Positions 45,241-57,659 of a stretch of DNA of 64,000 nt are shown here, piece after piece. The DNA comes from Amborella trichopoda. Taxonomy: Eukaryota > Streptophyta > Magnoliopsida > Amborellales > Amborellaceae. The position numbers were made by a program, and so were the translations under genes. Every line of letters begins with the position of its first letter. The stretch's first letter is position 1. The stretch covers positions 656,538 to 720,537 of the forward strand of contig NW_006499603.1 in the NCBI RefSeq assembly GCF_000471905.2, in the 5' to 3' direction. Under the pieces are notes generated by a model. The model was not told where the DNA came from. It worked only from the letters and a program-made list of their open reading frames with translations, and searched no databases.

Positions 45241-46850
45241 GAGTCTTTTAAATCTATTTCGAGTGCTTCTTGTGTTGCATAGTCATGTCTGTAGTCCATG
45301 GTGACTTGGATACCGAGTCTACCATCTTGTCTAGACCCCTTAGGATGACTGGACCCAAGGGACCTTATGGCTTAGTTCCCTAGGCCTACCCTGCTCCAAA
45401 TCACTTTAGATCGAGTTCCAGTGGGTCCATTGTCCCACACCCAAGGTTAAACATAGCGAGCCCGTCTGTGAGTCATCCAAGCCGTGTAGTCCAGTACGTC
45501 TGCATGGCCCAAGGCACCCTCAATAGTTAAGGTATTCGACCAGGGGCTAAAGAACTAGTGTTGAACCCACCTTCATCTTCTAGGTCTAAGTCTAGGGGGG
45601 ACCCTACCCAATCAGGTCCACACTTCCACAAGAATCTGGCTGTAGGAGACATGCTGCCCAACTAGGGTCGCATCACCTACAAATGCTCAACTCTAAGGGA
45701 AGTGCCGCCCAACCGGCAACTCATCGCACATTGTCATCCAAGTCTAAGAGTGATGCTGGTCAACTAGGGGCACACCATTCACATCTATCTAGCTTTACAG
45801 TTGACGCTACCCAACTAGGGACGTGCCATCCACCTCTACAAAAGTCCAATTTTAAGGGAGGTAACTATCGCCAACACCCCAGCCCCAGCTCCTCCTAACT
45901 CGCCTGACCCACAGGGTCAAGTGGACCCGAGTCTACATCCTCAAGGTGGGGGTCTAATCTAGTCATGTCGGGATCCTTATAAGGGCTCTAATAGTCAGAA
46001 TCCGAGCCACCATAGTTCAGCCAACAGGGGCATGCACCCTGTGTTTCCCCATGTTGAACTGGAACTCCCCGAATTTTATGATACATTTTCATTTGAGAGG
46101 CTCAAGAACTTGCCTTCATTCAAGGCCTTCTTGAGGCGTGTTGGCCCTGTCGAGCTGTATGCCCCACCTAGGGCATCGAGTCATTAGTCGAGTCAGAATC
46201 TGAAGACCCTTTTAGCCTCTGACCAACAAAGGTATGTGAGTTCCACCCCATCGGTGAGCCGGCATTGCCAATCTTCTCGTCCTCCAATCCTGTAGATCCG
46301 ACTCGACCACAGGACCATCCATCCCATAGTCAGCCCAGATCTGACCCTCTATAGTCACCCACCAGTGCAACCTCTTCAGGCTGCCCTAGTTCCATATCGT
46401 CAGTCAAGAACAGCCTATTGAGCCCCTATTCTAACTCAGTATCCCTCAAGTCAGCCATACTAGTTGGCTCCATACTCTCATGTTGCAGTCCCGGCCTCTA
46501 ATCACCCTCACCCTGAATATTCTATGCCCCAAGCCCCCGCTATCCATTTCTAGGTCCCGGTACTGGCTTATCAGCCTTTGACTCCTCCAGTCAAGGTCCC
46601 TCCTTAGACCTACCCATACTATCCTTCAACTCAGGCACCTCCACCTACGTCAGTCCAATACTAGGCTTCGGCTGCCCTGGCCTTGGCACCTCTGCCTATG
46701 CCGGTCTCATGTCAGGCTCTGACCGCCCCGGCTCAAGCCTCCTCACCTGTGTTGGTTCTTAATGCAGCTCTAGCCATCTAGCAGGCTCAACCTGGTCGAA
46801 GTCCGATGAATCTCATATCAGCTGCATCTCTTGCACCACAAATTGTGCCA
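45240..46850 (+). pseudogene. Tat gag N-terminal, proline-rich region remnant
   Basis: Broken frames rich in Pro, Ser, Gln and Ala (STQAPPPTSVQY, APLPMP) run into LGNQPPLESIELA, which is continuous with the gag core. Proline-rich upstream stretches occur in Tat gag proteins. The assignment depends on collinearity, and no long frame survives. Confidence 0.4.
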
Positions 46851-47938
46851 TTAGCTCTGGGCAACCAACCGCCTCTTGAGTCAATTGAACTCGCCTAGCT
46901 GAAAGGCGAATTAAATACATTTGAAGAGATCCTGGCTAATATAAGAGTTCCAAATATACTCCCTCCACAATTTTATGTCAAGGATGTTCTTGGGGATGTC
47001 GAACCCGTCCTTCGGATTTCATATTCTCAAAGTTTGAAAACAAGTTCAGCGGGAAGGGTGACCATGATAATCACGTCACCGCTTACTTGTTGATTGTTCC
47101 AGCATTAGAAGACAAACTGCGTCGTCTGAAGGCGATATTTTAATACACTCTCTCGGGACCACCTCTAACGTGGTTCCAAGAATTGATCTCTAAGTACCTT
47201 GAGAAGACTCCTAATGAATTGTTTCAGCGATTTGACGAACAATATCAAGGGACCAAGCAACAACGAATGACCCTTGGGGAGTTGGTTGTGACCAAACAAA
47301 ACATTGGCGTCGTTCGCTAACTTTTCTAATCGATTTCAAGAATCCGCATCAAAGGTCATTGATTACGCACTTCCCAAAACCTCCAAGATGAGCAAGTGCT
47401 CGGAAAATGCTCTACCAGAGTACATGAATTTCTTCAGTCACGGGTTGCGACCTTCTCATTCCAACAAATGATAGATCAAGTTGCCTTTTACAAAAGGTCG
47501 AAGGTCACTGCTGTTAGTGCAAAAACTGAAAACCCAACAGTGGTCGTTCTGTCACATGCCAAACCAATGGGCAATTATAATAATAACAACAAGGAGAACA
47601 ATGTTGTTGCACAGGTAGACCACATCGTCGTGGCACTAGTTCCACCCCAAGCTTCTAAGATAAATAATCAGCCTAAGGGCACCGGTAGGAACAATAACTT
47701 CAACTTCAATAATAATGGGAACACTGAAAATAGGTGGCCCTTTTCAGAAGTTAACCGCCCACCACTGCAGGAACCTATTTCTACAATATTAACAAAGATC
47801 CTACAAGCGCGGCTCATCATTCTTCTAGACCATGTTCAACTAAAGTACAAAGTTAAGGACAAGTCCAAATGGTGTGGATACCATAGAAATCACACCCATA
47901 GCACTGAAGACTGCTATCACTTGAAGCGCACCATCTAG
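46850..47938 (+). pseudogene. Tat gag core and zinc knuckle remnant
   Basis: LSGPPLTWFQELISKYLEKT, then FDEQYQGTKQQRMTLGEL, matches the gypsy gag capsid pattern. The open frame 47396-47938 ends with WCGYHRNHTHSTEDCYHLKR. The knuckle has C-x2-H-x4-H-x4-C spacing, the form characteristic of Tat/Athila gag, and is followed after one stop by EFLDKGVI. Frameshifts occur near 47050 and 47390. Confidence 0.8.
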
Positions 47939-48566
47939 GAATTCCTAGATAAGGGTGTTATCAACAATACTCCCACTGATGCACCAATGGAGCCATCTAA
48001 TCAAAAGATGGGGATATTTGTCAATCCGCTCCTAGATAACAGTAAGAAAGTTGAAATAAAACCCCCTAAGGAAGCTGGACCAAGCTCAATTGTCATCATG
48101 ATGATTGAGGATAAGCCACTCAAGGGAGATTCTGAAGTTTAAAACTATAAGGATACCCGAGAAAACCTCCTAGTTTCCCCTTGGGATCACATCATCTTCA
48201 AAAGCAAGAGAACTGTAGTCGACTGAGATCCACGTATAAACATGATTTCAATTAATCGAGACTACACTACACCACAAGACGTGAAAGCAGAAAATCCAGG
48301 AGACTCTAAACTATGCATCATCGTTGTGGCTAATAAAACCCTCAAGAGGTTGACCACCTCACGAGGAGAGGAAGCCACTTCAAGCCACCACAATTGATGG
48401 TTGACACTCTAAAAGAAAGGCTTGGGAACCCTCCTAAAGCCGACCAAACCCCCACTGTGTCTAATGAAAAAATAAATGAACAAGAAACAGACACAACTAA
48501 GCCTACCACTAATTACAACTTGCCAGCTCATGTCAGTAAGATTTCGGCATCCATTTCCATCATGGA

Positions 48567-49163
48567 TTGCTAAAGAATTCCCCCATTCATGAGGCCCAAA
48601 TCAAGGAAATATTGGGAAAGACTCATGTTCCTTCCTACACTAGGCCTAAAGAATTGAGCAGTATGATCCTCTTAATGGAACCAACCCCTATCACATTCAC
48701 CGACAATGATATACCCTCGGGATTCGACCGCTTCCACACTCATCCACTTTATATCACCGTTTTCATAAGAATATACGAAATTAGGAGAGTGATAGTTGAC
48801 AATGGGGCATCTCTGAATATCTGCCCTTTGAAAACTAATCTAAGAGTAGAGTTATCTCAAACAGACCTTAAGGCTTCAAACATCTTAGTTGCCGCCTATG
48901 ATGGGGCTCAGAGAGAAACCTTAGGGATCAACCCTCTAACTTTTAAGATTGGACCAATGGTCAAAATAGTGAGGTTTTATGTCATTAACATTGAACCCTC
49001 CTTTAACCTACTCATTGGTAGGCCATGGCTACATGAAAATCTTGATGTGGCTTCCACTTTGCACCAATGCTTGAAGTTCCCAACCACCGAAGGTGTGGCT
49101 CGGGTACGTTCAAATGCTATCAAAGCGGCAAAGGAGGAGTTCTCTAAAAATTTGAAAATCTGA
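48567..49163 (+). pseudogene. Tat aspartic protease remnant
   Basis: A 198-codon frame contains RVIVDNGASLNICPL (the D-[ST]-G-type active site, here DNGAS), then AAYDGAQRETLGINPLTFKI, then NLLIGRPWLHENLDVASTLH. This is the Tat/Athila protease and its linker to RT. It lacks its own start and is separated by stops from gag and RT. The frame is surprisingly long among the decayed neighbours. Confidence 0.85.
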
Positions 49164-50074
49164 GAGATCCTGCTTCTAACGTATAAAGAGAATTGTGCCA
49201 TGATCCATATAGCATAGAAATAATCATCTTCCTAGACAATTGATTACTATAAACTGTATGAGAAACTGAAAGATTGTTGTGCTCGTTACGACTTCGGTTC
49301 GTACACGACATGACATATGATACTAGCCTAGGTGTTCTGCCTAGGCTCTGGCCTTGGAAAAAATGAGCAAGGTGTTGCTAAGGTAATCACTCATTCCTTT
49401 CAAGCCAAAATAGACACCAAGGATTGAAGAGGGTTGGGTTGCACACTTTCTATACTTCAATGCAAGCTCAAGCCTCCTAGGAATCCTGGCTTCATTCTTT
49501 GAGGAATTCAGGGCCTTGAACATACCAAGATTGAATCTCTTCCAAAACCAAAAGTCATAATTGAATCTCCCTCATAGGAAAATTCGCTAGAACGGCAATT
49601 TTCTCGGTTTACACTCGGAGTCAACACTGTGACTACCACTTCCTCGACCCCTAGGCAAACTAGGGTAACTACTAAAAACTGGAGTGTCACTCCCCTATCC
49701 ATTGAAACCATCAAGGGGGTACAACGACATTTTCAAGTACTTGTGCCAAAAAACGGGTTACCGCATGCAAAGCTCCTTCGGCACCATTATAGAGAATGCG
49801 GTCAAGACCCTTGACAAACCCAACGAAAGCTTGGGTTAAGTCAAGGAAGAAAATAAAAAACAAAACGAGGACTCACCTGCTAATGAAAATTTTGACATGG
49901 ATCAAGGACCTCCATCTGAGGAACTCATGTTCCAAGATGAACAGTTTAAGACAAGATTCGATGGTAGGCCTAGTGCTATTGTTGAAGAAACCTTGGACAT
50001 CAACTTAGGAACTGAGGAAAATCCAAAAATTAAAAAAAATAGGAATCTCCCTATCACTAGAAGAGCAATGCAAG

Positions 50075-50900
50075 ATGATCTCCCTCTTAAAGGAATATAT
50101 GGACATCTTTGCATGGTCCTATGATGACATGCCTGGTCTTATCCTTGAATTGGTACAACACCATCTTGTATTTCATAGAGGGGCAGGGGCCGTGAAACAA
50201 AAATTGCACCAACAAAAGCCTCACTTGGAACTGAAAGTAAAAGAAGAGATTGACAAGCTTTTGAAGGCAAATTTCATCTTACATGTGGACTATCCATATT
50301 GATTAGCCAATATTGTGGTCGACCTAAGAAAGATAGAAGAATCAGAGTTTGTGTCCACTGCAGGGATCTAAACAAAGCATGTCCTAAGGACAACTTTCCT
50401 CTTCCAACCATAGATGCCCTAGTTGACAGCACTGCTGGGCACCAGACGCTATCCTTCATGGACGGTTTCTCTGGTTACAATAAGCTCCTTATGGTGAAAG
50501 ATGACCAAAAGAAGACTTCCTTCATCACACAATGGGGAACATACTACTAGAGGGTCATACCTTTCGGTCTCAAAAATGTTGAGGCAACCTATCACAGGGC
50601 CATGGCTGGTATATTTCAGGACTTGATGCAGAGCATAATGGAAGACTATGTGGATGATATCCTAGTCAAATCCAAAATAATGATGCCCATCTCAACAATT
50701 TAAAGATCATATTTAATGACCAGCTTCAAGAGCACCGGCTAAAATTGAATCCTCAAAAGTGCACCTTTGGTGTAGGGTCTGGCAAGTTGTTTGGATTTAT
50801 TGTGAGCCAAAGAGGTATAGAAGTAGACCCAATGAAAATTTGGGCTATCTCAGAAATGCCACTCCAAAAAATATAAGCGCAAGACGTGGGTTGCAAGGCA
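50075..50900 (+). pseudogene. Tat reverse transcriptase remnant
   Basis: FAWSYDDMPGL near 50110, RIRVCVHCRDLNKACPKDNF (50338-50397) and MDGFSGYNKLLMVKDDQKKT are canonical gypsy RT motifs. YVDDILVKSK at about 50646 is the catalytic box. A stop replaces part of the linker near 50300 and frameshifts occur near 50550 and 50690. Confidence 0.88.
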
Positions 50901-50999
50901 GGATCCAAGCTATCCGGAGATTCATCTCCTAGTTAGCTGAGAAATGTGATCCATTCAATCACCTTCTAAAGAACGACACTCCATTCATCTGGGATGAGG

Positions 51000-51345
51000 C
51001 ATGTCAACAAGCCTTTGACTAAATAAGGGAGTGCCTTTTTAACCCACCAATCTTGAGTCCACCTGATCCCAACAAACCCATGTTCCTTTACCTTATTATT
51101 ATAGACAAGACAATGTGGGCGACGCTAGGGCAGTACGATGATCAATGAAAAAAGAAGACCATCTATTAGATCAGTAAGACAACGGTCGATTATGAAACGC
51201 GGTACTCTAATGTGGAAAAGCAATGTCTAACCTTGGTGTGGGTAACTCAAAAGTTGAGGCATTATGTGATGTCTCATATCTAAGATGGCTCCACTCAAGT
51301 ACTTGTTAGAAAGGCCAGTTCTTAATGGGTGACTAGCCAAGTGGA
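51000..51345 (+). pseudogene. Tat first RNase H remnant
   Basis: DPNKPMFLYL, then YSNVEKQCLTLVWVTQKLRH (about 51210), is the usual gypsy RNase H segment in which active-site Glu precedes the ALVWA.KLRHY helix. Several stops. Confidence 0.75.
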
Positions 51346-51347
51346 GG

Positions 51348-51910
51348 ATGCTCTTAAGTGAATTTGACATCGAATATGTCACTCAAAAATCAATCAAGGG
51401 GCAAGGAATTGCCAATCACTTAGCCGAACAGGCCTTATCTGACTGTGTTCCCATCAAAACAAATCTCCCTGATGAGGACCTCTTTGCCATTGAGGATCCC
51501 ACTTTGGAGCTATACTTTAACAGGGCTTGGAATGAATACGGCATTGGTGTCGGAGTCGGAGTCATCATATCCTCTCTAGAGAAAATAATGTTTCCAACCG
51601 CTATAAGGCTCAATTTTCCTTGCACCAACAACATTGCATAATACGAAGCATTAATAGCAGGTCTCGAGAATGCCCATGAACTCCAAATTGAAAAATTACA
51701 GGTCATCAGCAGTTCTTTGCTTGTAATAAATCAAACCAACAGGGAATGGAAGGTTAGAGACAAAAAGCTCTAGTCCTACCAAGACTTAGTTGAAAAGCTA
51801 TCAAAATGCTTCAAAGAAGTAACCTTTAAGCATGTGACTAGGGAAAACAACCGGTTCCCTGATACCATAGCCACTCTCGCATCAATGGTATACATTCCTC
51901 CCCAAATGAG
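51348..51910 (+). pseudogene. Tat second (archaeal-type) RNase H remnant
   Basis: After the tether FDIEYVTQKSIKGQGIANHL one reads ELYFNRAWNEYGIGVGVGVI (the DGAS position is altered), then LNFPCTNNIA, a stop, YEALIAGLENAHEL, and HVTRENNRFPDTIATLAS. This additional RNase H between the first RNase H and integrase is a hallmark of the Tat clade. Catalytic Asp appears lost at the first position. Confidence 0.82.
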
Positions 51911-52029
51911 TGTCCAACCATTCTACATCAGACACAAATCCTTCTCCTCCCAAGATGGAACCGGAAGAGGAATATCAAAAACCAAAAGGGAAGAAGAAGT
52001 GTTCACCGTCGGGTCCAACCATATTGTCA

Positions 52030-53285
52030 AAGCCAAGCCCTGGTATCATGATGCATCAATCGTACTCAAAGATAGAACTTATCTTGAAGGAGCCTCAAAG
52101 AGAGATCTGGACACCCCAAGAAGATTCTCAATCAACTTCTTGATCAAAGACAATATCCTCTACAAGAAGTCCTTCGAAGGAATCCTCCTAAGGTGTATTG
52201 ATCAACCAAAAATCGACACGGTGCTCAAAGAACTACACGACGAAGGAGGATATGCAGAGGCAGCACTCCTAGCTCAAAAAGTCAAAAGACAAGGACACTA
52301 CTGGACTACCATGGCCGAAGACTACTGAAAATGTGTGAAAAGATGTCCTAAATGTCAAGTTTATAGAGATCTCATGCATGCTCCTTTCATATCGCTCAAC
52401 TCAACACCTCCAGTCTGGCCATTCTCTATGTGGGCCCTAAACATAATTGAGATGATCACGTCAAGAGCTTTTAATGGACAAATATTTATTCTCACTGCTA
52501 TTGAATATTTCACAACATGAGTCGAGACCACCTCATTCACAAAAATAGAAGGACAGTATGTGGCTGGTTCATTACCAGCAACATCATCTATAGATTTGGA
52601 GTCCCCAAAATAATCATTACCGATAATGGGGCCAATCTCAAAAATGAAAAAGTAGCAAGGATGTTCAAAAAATTTGGGATAGAGCAAAAATTCTCTTTAC
52701 CATATTATTCTCAAGGAAATGGTCAAGCAGAAGCAACTAACAAGACTCTCATAAAGATCATTGAGCGAACTATAGAAGGTGGCAAGGATTGGCATGAAAA
52801 GCTACAAGCTACACTCTGGGCCTATAGAACCATTGAGAAAATAGCTTTAAGGATGACTCCCTTCTCGTTGGTCTATGGCATGGAGGCAGTACTTCCAATT
52901 GAGGTAGAAATACCCTCTCTTAAGATACTTGCTCATAAGGAATCAGATTATAAGCAACAGGTTGAAGCCTGACTAGCCACTCTCGAAACACTGGACAAGA
53001 GACAACTCCGAGCAGTTGAAAAAATGATCTTCTACCATCACATAATCGAGCGAGCATACCAGAAGAAGGTGATACCCTAAGAATTCAAAGTTGGGGATCT
53101 AGTTCTAAAGAAAATATTTCATTCAACAGTGAATCCTCACCTTTTAAGAAAATTCAAGCCTAATTGGGAAGGACCATATGCCATGATCCAGACTAATCCA
53201 GGTAATCCCTACAAACTCAGAAACCTTGAAAGATAGGAATTGAATGATCCTATTAATGCAATGTACCTCAAGAAATACTACTTCT
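52030..53285 (+). pseudogene. Tat integrase remnant
   Basis: An HHCC-like region (KELHDEGGYAEA, then RQGHYWTTMAEDY, then CVKRCPKCQVY) is followed by WALNIIEMIT, where the first catalytic Asp (usually W.MDIIG) reads Asn. IITDNGANLKN and YSQGNGQAEATNKTL carry the second Asp and the Glu. MEAVLPIEVEIPS and a degenerate GPY/F-like region (FKPNWEGPYAMI) follow. No chromodomain is visible. Confidence 0.85.
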
Positions 53286-53629
53286 GAGGCAAAGAAAAGA
53301 AAAAAAAGAGGGTTGATCCCATGTCTGCTTAGGGAGCCCCCTAAAAAAAGAGAAAAAGAATATATAGAATGAAGGGAACTGGACCCAAGTGCTCTTAGGA
53401 ACCTAAATTAAACAAAAAACAAAAAAGAATGATGAGCTCAAAGAAGAAAACGAAAAAAAGAAGAAGAAGAAGAAAAAGAGAGATGTCGATCCCAAGAATG
53501 CTTAGGGATTCAAAAAAAAAAGATACAACCATGCACAGATGGAAACCAAGAAAATGTATATATCTAAAGGTTTTTCGTACATCATGAACAAAAAAAAGGA
53601 GTTCTCATGAAAGATACAAATGAAGGGAC

Positions 53630-55077
53630 TCAATCCCCATCTCTCGAAATTGACTGGAAGTCACTCAAGGCCTCCTGCTCGCTCGCTCTAGAGCATACTC
53701 TACACCCACTGCTGCCTCTCAAAGATGCAGTAGAAGCAGAGACTGGTGGCCTCAAAACTATCTTCTGGCCTTTAGTTGCTTGTGCCGGGTCGCCACCAGC
53801 CTGCTCTAGTGCCAAAGTCATCAATGCAAGTTGGCGAGTCATCTCATATGCTCCAATTAAAGCATCCCCAATTGCCACTTATATGAATCCTGAAAAAGAA
53901 GAAAAGAGTTAGAATCCAAAATCATAGGGAAGAATGTGACAAATAAAAGAAAAGAAATCAAGCAAAGGGGAAGAGTACGTACTCGCTCGCCTCTCACCCG
54001 TATGAGATTCACTTGCAATGGGTCCATCCCTCAATTCGCAGCCTGCGAAGGTCCTGCACCTGCAGACTGGGCCCTGCTGTGGGTAACACGCAACAACTCT
54101 AGCTCAGCCTAAGCTCGATCTCTCTCAGATCTCAGCAAAGTACACCGCCTCACAGCTGACCAACTTGTTGGGGCCACCCATGGCCAATCTCTCCATGATC
54201 TCCTAAGCATGTGAAGATATGTACATGATTTCCCTCATAAAAGCCTGATATCTCTCTCCATACACCACTAGAGGCACCATGACATCCTCCTCACTCAGCT
54301 CATATATGAGAGCATGCATGTCCTCCCACTTTGTTGAATAGGGAGCCATATCCAATAAATACTCCACCTCATAATCGACTATGATCATAGGAGGCACCCA
54401 TTTGGGAGAGAAAAGGTAATGATCAGTAAGATGTCCAAACTGTCGCAATACACGATTAGGGTTGTAAACCTCTACCACATCCAAGAAAATCAAATGAACA
54501 TGCATAAGGAAAACATGCGTTGGGTCCTCATATCCTCTACAGGTACAATCCAAGTATTCTGAAAGAACAGAAACATGTGGTAAAGTGACCCAGGAGAATT
54601 TCTCAAAGAATAAAAGAAAAGGAAATCTAGACTATATTGGAGAATGTTTCTAACTTGGTTCAAAATAAAAATAAGTTATGTGATTTACCCAAGACTAGAT
54701 GTCTTAAGGTGGATGACAAATCATCTCTGAAAAAGATAGAAGAGAAAAAAAAATTAAAAACATGCACTCCTCATATCATCCTAGGGAGACATTCAGCCCA
54801 ACCTTGAGGCAAGAGTAGTTTGGTTATTTTTTCATATTCGTTCAAGACGAGTTGTCCTGGGGTGAGTATGTGCTACCATTGATAAAATCATCATGAAAGT
54901 GAATCCAAAACTAAGTTTACGAGTCACAACATCACGTGATCGAGGCTCCCCTACTGGAATTTTTACATGCCAAATCATAGCAAGAAGCCTACTTTCACGA
55001 CATGAGAAAAAGTAACAAACATGCTCGGAATTCTCCAAAACGGAACAAAACATGAATTCAACATGGAAAACGATCAT
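53630..55077 (-). pseudogene. Antisense ORF in Tat 3' region, plant-mobile-domain-like
   Basis: On the minus strand three frames are collinear. 55077-54832 holds ESRLLAMIWHVKIPVGEPRS, like the THTFHLP.GE start of plant mobile domains. 54553-54203 holds LDVVEVYNPNRVLRQFGHLT then DMAPYSTKWEDM, like the DRVLRQFG and W..R core. 53878-53630 is a Gln/Ala-rich C-terminus. Antisense extra ORFs between integrase and 3' LTR are known in Tat elements, some with this domain. The sequence is broken and assignment is by motif only. Confidence 0.55.
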
Positions 55078-55080
55078 GAT

Positions 55081-55883
55081 ACAATCTTAGAACGGAAAAA
55101 TCAGTCAGGAAAAAATAGAAAAGAAGGAAGGAAAAAAAAAAGAGAAAGAAAAAAAGACAAGACTCAAAAAAACAAGGGCACGAGCAAATTTGTCTTGGGA
55201 TCCAAAAAATTCAGAAAGATGAATAATCAAATATTCGACACACAGAAGGGAATGAAATTTGTTTCGAAAGAAGTCCGGAGTAGTAAGAGCAAATTCTCCA
55301 CTGTGACCGATGCATCAAAGATTCTCAAACACCTGGAACAATCGATACTGGAATTGGAATTTTCTAGAATTGGCATTTTTTGAAATATGATGTATGATGT
55401 TTGGATTGCATATGGTGAAAACCAGGACAATGCAAACTCACTGTTTGGATTGCCTTAAGTATCTTTTTCCTGGAAATGCAAATCCTCTCTCTCTATTGTT
55501 TCCGCCATGCAATGTTAACAAATGGGTCTTCCTCCTTTTTAAAACATCAAGCCAGCTGCGCGTCTCTCTCTCTCTCTAGAATAACACCAATGGTAACTAG
55601 AGAATCTCTCTTTCTCTCTCTCTCTTCAACATAACATCCACAAATATTTGCAAATGACCATCAACTCTTGAAACACTTCCGTTCTAAGACAATTCTTCAC
55701 TCAAGTAAGAGAGAGAAACAAGTATCCATCCAAAGAAAGGAAGAAAAACAAGTGATGCAAGACATGTTTCCCTCTACTAAAAAGAGTGAAAAGTTTAAAG
55801 GAGAGAACGCAATGCACAAACCAGAAAACCCAATCTCAATTTGTTACAATATACATTCCCTTTAGCAAAGAGATAGAAAATTA
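55081..55883. other. Stretch without recognised gene
   Basis: A Lys-rich 120-codon + frame (55021-55383) and two shorter ones show no family motif. Their A-rich coding makes chance likely. CT runs at 55564-55580 and 55604-55624. It could be the end of the Tat element. Confidence 0.35.
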
Positions 55884-55886
55884 TTA

Positions 55887-57566
55887 GGACATGTTTGGAT
55901 AGGAGTAAATTAGGAATTTTGGATATTTGAAATCCAAGAAAATCTATGGATTTTCAATATCAAGTATTCTTGTCATGGATTTCTCAAATCTCTTGTTTGG
56001 ATATACAATACAAAGTTCATTGATTCTCTATAATCATTATCATATCTATTGTTTGGTAACGGAGTTTGATATGCTTTCTCATTCTAAAACTCAAAATTTA
56101 AAATAGTTTTTCTCTCTCTCTCTCTCTAAAATTTGAGATAGTTTCTCTCTCTAAAATTTGATAAGGTTTTTTCTCTAAAATTTTAATATACTTTCTCTTT
56201 CAAAAACTTAAAATTTGAAATAGTATTTCTCTCTAAAAATTTTGAGATAGTTTTTCTTGCTAAAAATTTTAGATATTTTTTCTCTAAATTTGATATAGTT
56301 TCTCTTTCTAAAATGTGAAATACATTGCCTCTCGAAAACTTAAATTTGAAATAATTTCTCTCTATAAAATTTTGAAATAGTTTCTCTCTCTAAAAAATTT
56401 AAGGTAGTTTCTCTCTCTAAAATATAATATAGTTTTCCCACTAAAATTTTAAGGTACTTTCTCTATCTAAAACTTAAAATTTGAGATAGTTTCTTTCAAA
56501 AAATTTTGAGATAGTTTCTCTCTCTAAGAAATTTTAGGTACTTCTCTCTCTAAATTTTGATATAGTTACTCACTCTAAAATTTTAAGATGCTTTCACTCT
56601 CTAAAACTTAAATTTTGGGATAGTTTCTTTCTAAAATTTTTCAGGTAGTTTATTTCTCTAAAGTTTTAATATACTTTCTCTATTTAAAATATAAAATTTA
56701 AGATAGTTTCTCTATCTAAAATATTTGAAATAGTTGCTCTATCTAAAAAATTTAGGTATTTTCTCTCTCTAAATTTTGATATAGTTTCTCTCTCTAAAGT
56801 TTTAAAATATTTTCTCTCTAAAACTTAAATTTGAGATAGTTTCTCTGTCTAAAAATTTTCAGGTAGTTTCTCTATCGAAAATTTGAGATAGTCTCTCTAT
56901 CCAAAAGTTTTGAGATATTTCTCTCTAAAAAATTTGAAGTAGTTCATCTATCTAAAATTTAAAGATACTTTCTCTCTCTAAAACTTAAGAGTTGAAATAG
57001 TTTCTCTCTCTAAAAGTTTAAGAAGCTCTCTCTAAAATTTTAAATTTGAAATAGTTTTTCTCTCTAATAAATTTCATGTATTCTGCCTTTTTAAAATATT
57101 TTATGTACTTTCTTTCTCTAAAATTTGATATAGTTTCTCTCTCTAAATTTTAATCTCTAAAATTTATATAGTTTCCCTCTCTAAAATTTTAATATGTTTT
57201 CATTCTTTAGCAGCAGATGGCAGAGGTTCTCAGTGCCCCTAGGGTTTCATTTTCATTCATAGATGAAAGGTCCTCAATCACTAGGGTTGGAGAAGTCTAC
57301 GGATCTCAAAAAATTTATTCAATCTAACTTACTGCAGGGCAGTGACGGGTCTGTGAAAAAATGGGTTGTTTCCATGAAATGTCAATTTCGACTATTTTGG
57401 TGGAATTGAGATTTCCAAAATTTAGGCTTAAAATAAGCATTCAAGAATCCCATTGAAATCTCAATTCCAACAGAAATGTCAACTCTAAGTGAACCAAACA
57501 CAATTGGCCCAGCTTTTTCTAAAAAAAGTGACTCCTAAAAATCTGAATCCAAAGAACCAAATGCCC
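55887..57566. mobile_element. PIF/Harbinger-like element with expanded minisatellite
   Basis: It is flanked by TTA duplications (55884-55886, 57567-57569). The ends are GGACATGTTTGGATAGG and, in reverse complement, GGGCATTTGGTTCTTTGG. Subterminal sequences share TTTGAAATCC / GAAATCTC motifs. The 1.1 kb centre is a CT/A-rich minisatellite. No transposase. Confidence 0.6.
56105..57200 (+). repeat. CT/A-rich minisatellite of ~25-50 bp degenerate units
   Basis: More than 30 recurrences of ATAGTTTCTCTCTCTAAAAT, with alternating spacers AATTTGAG, TTTTGAG or CTTAAAATTTG. Higher-order units of roughly 90-140 bp (CTTTCTCTCTCTAAAACTTA) are visible. Confidence 0.9.
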
Positions 57567-57659
57567 TTAGAGAAATAAGAAAAGGGCTACTTATCAAGCA
57601 AAATGCTCGATTTCATTAAGATTATGTATTTTAACAGTTTAATATCGAATTTTATAAAG

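Larger units (their letters stand above)
41880..55080 (+). mobile_element. Decayed Ty3/gypsy retrotransposon, Tat lineage
   Basis: An LTR-like region (TATA-like CCTATAAATATCC near 42317) and a PBS-like GTTGGTGCTGCCAGTGG near 42855 are followed on + by gag, protease, RT, RNase H, a second RNase H and integrase, then by an antisense ORF region. The second (archaeal-type) RNase H and the CGYHRNHTHSTEDCYHLKR knuckle point to the Tat clade. No 3' LTR matching 41.9-42.85 kb was found, so the element is probably 3'-truncated. Frames are broken in every domain. Confidence 0.85.

Noticed and set aside
55021-55383. Lys-rich 120-codon ORF as a host gene
   Set aside because: A-rich sequence explains the lysines, no family motif is visible and it overlaps the antisense frame of the Tat element.
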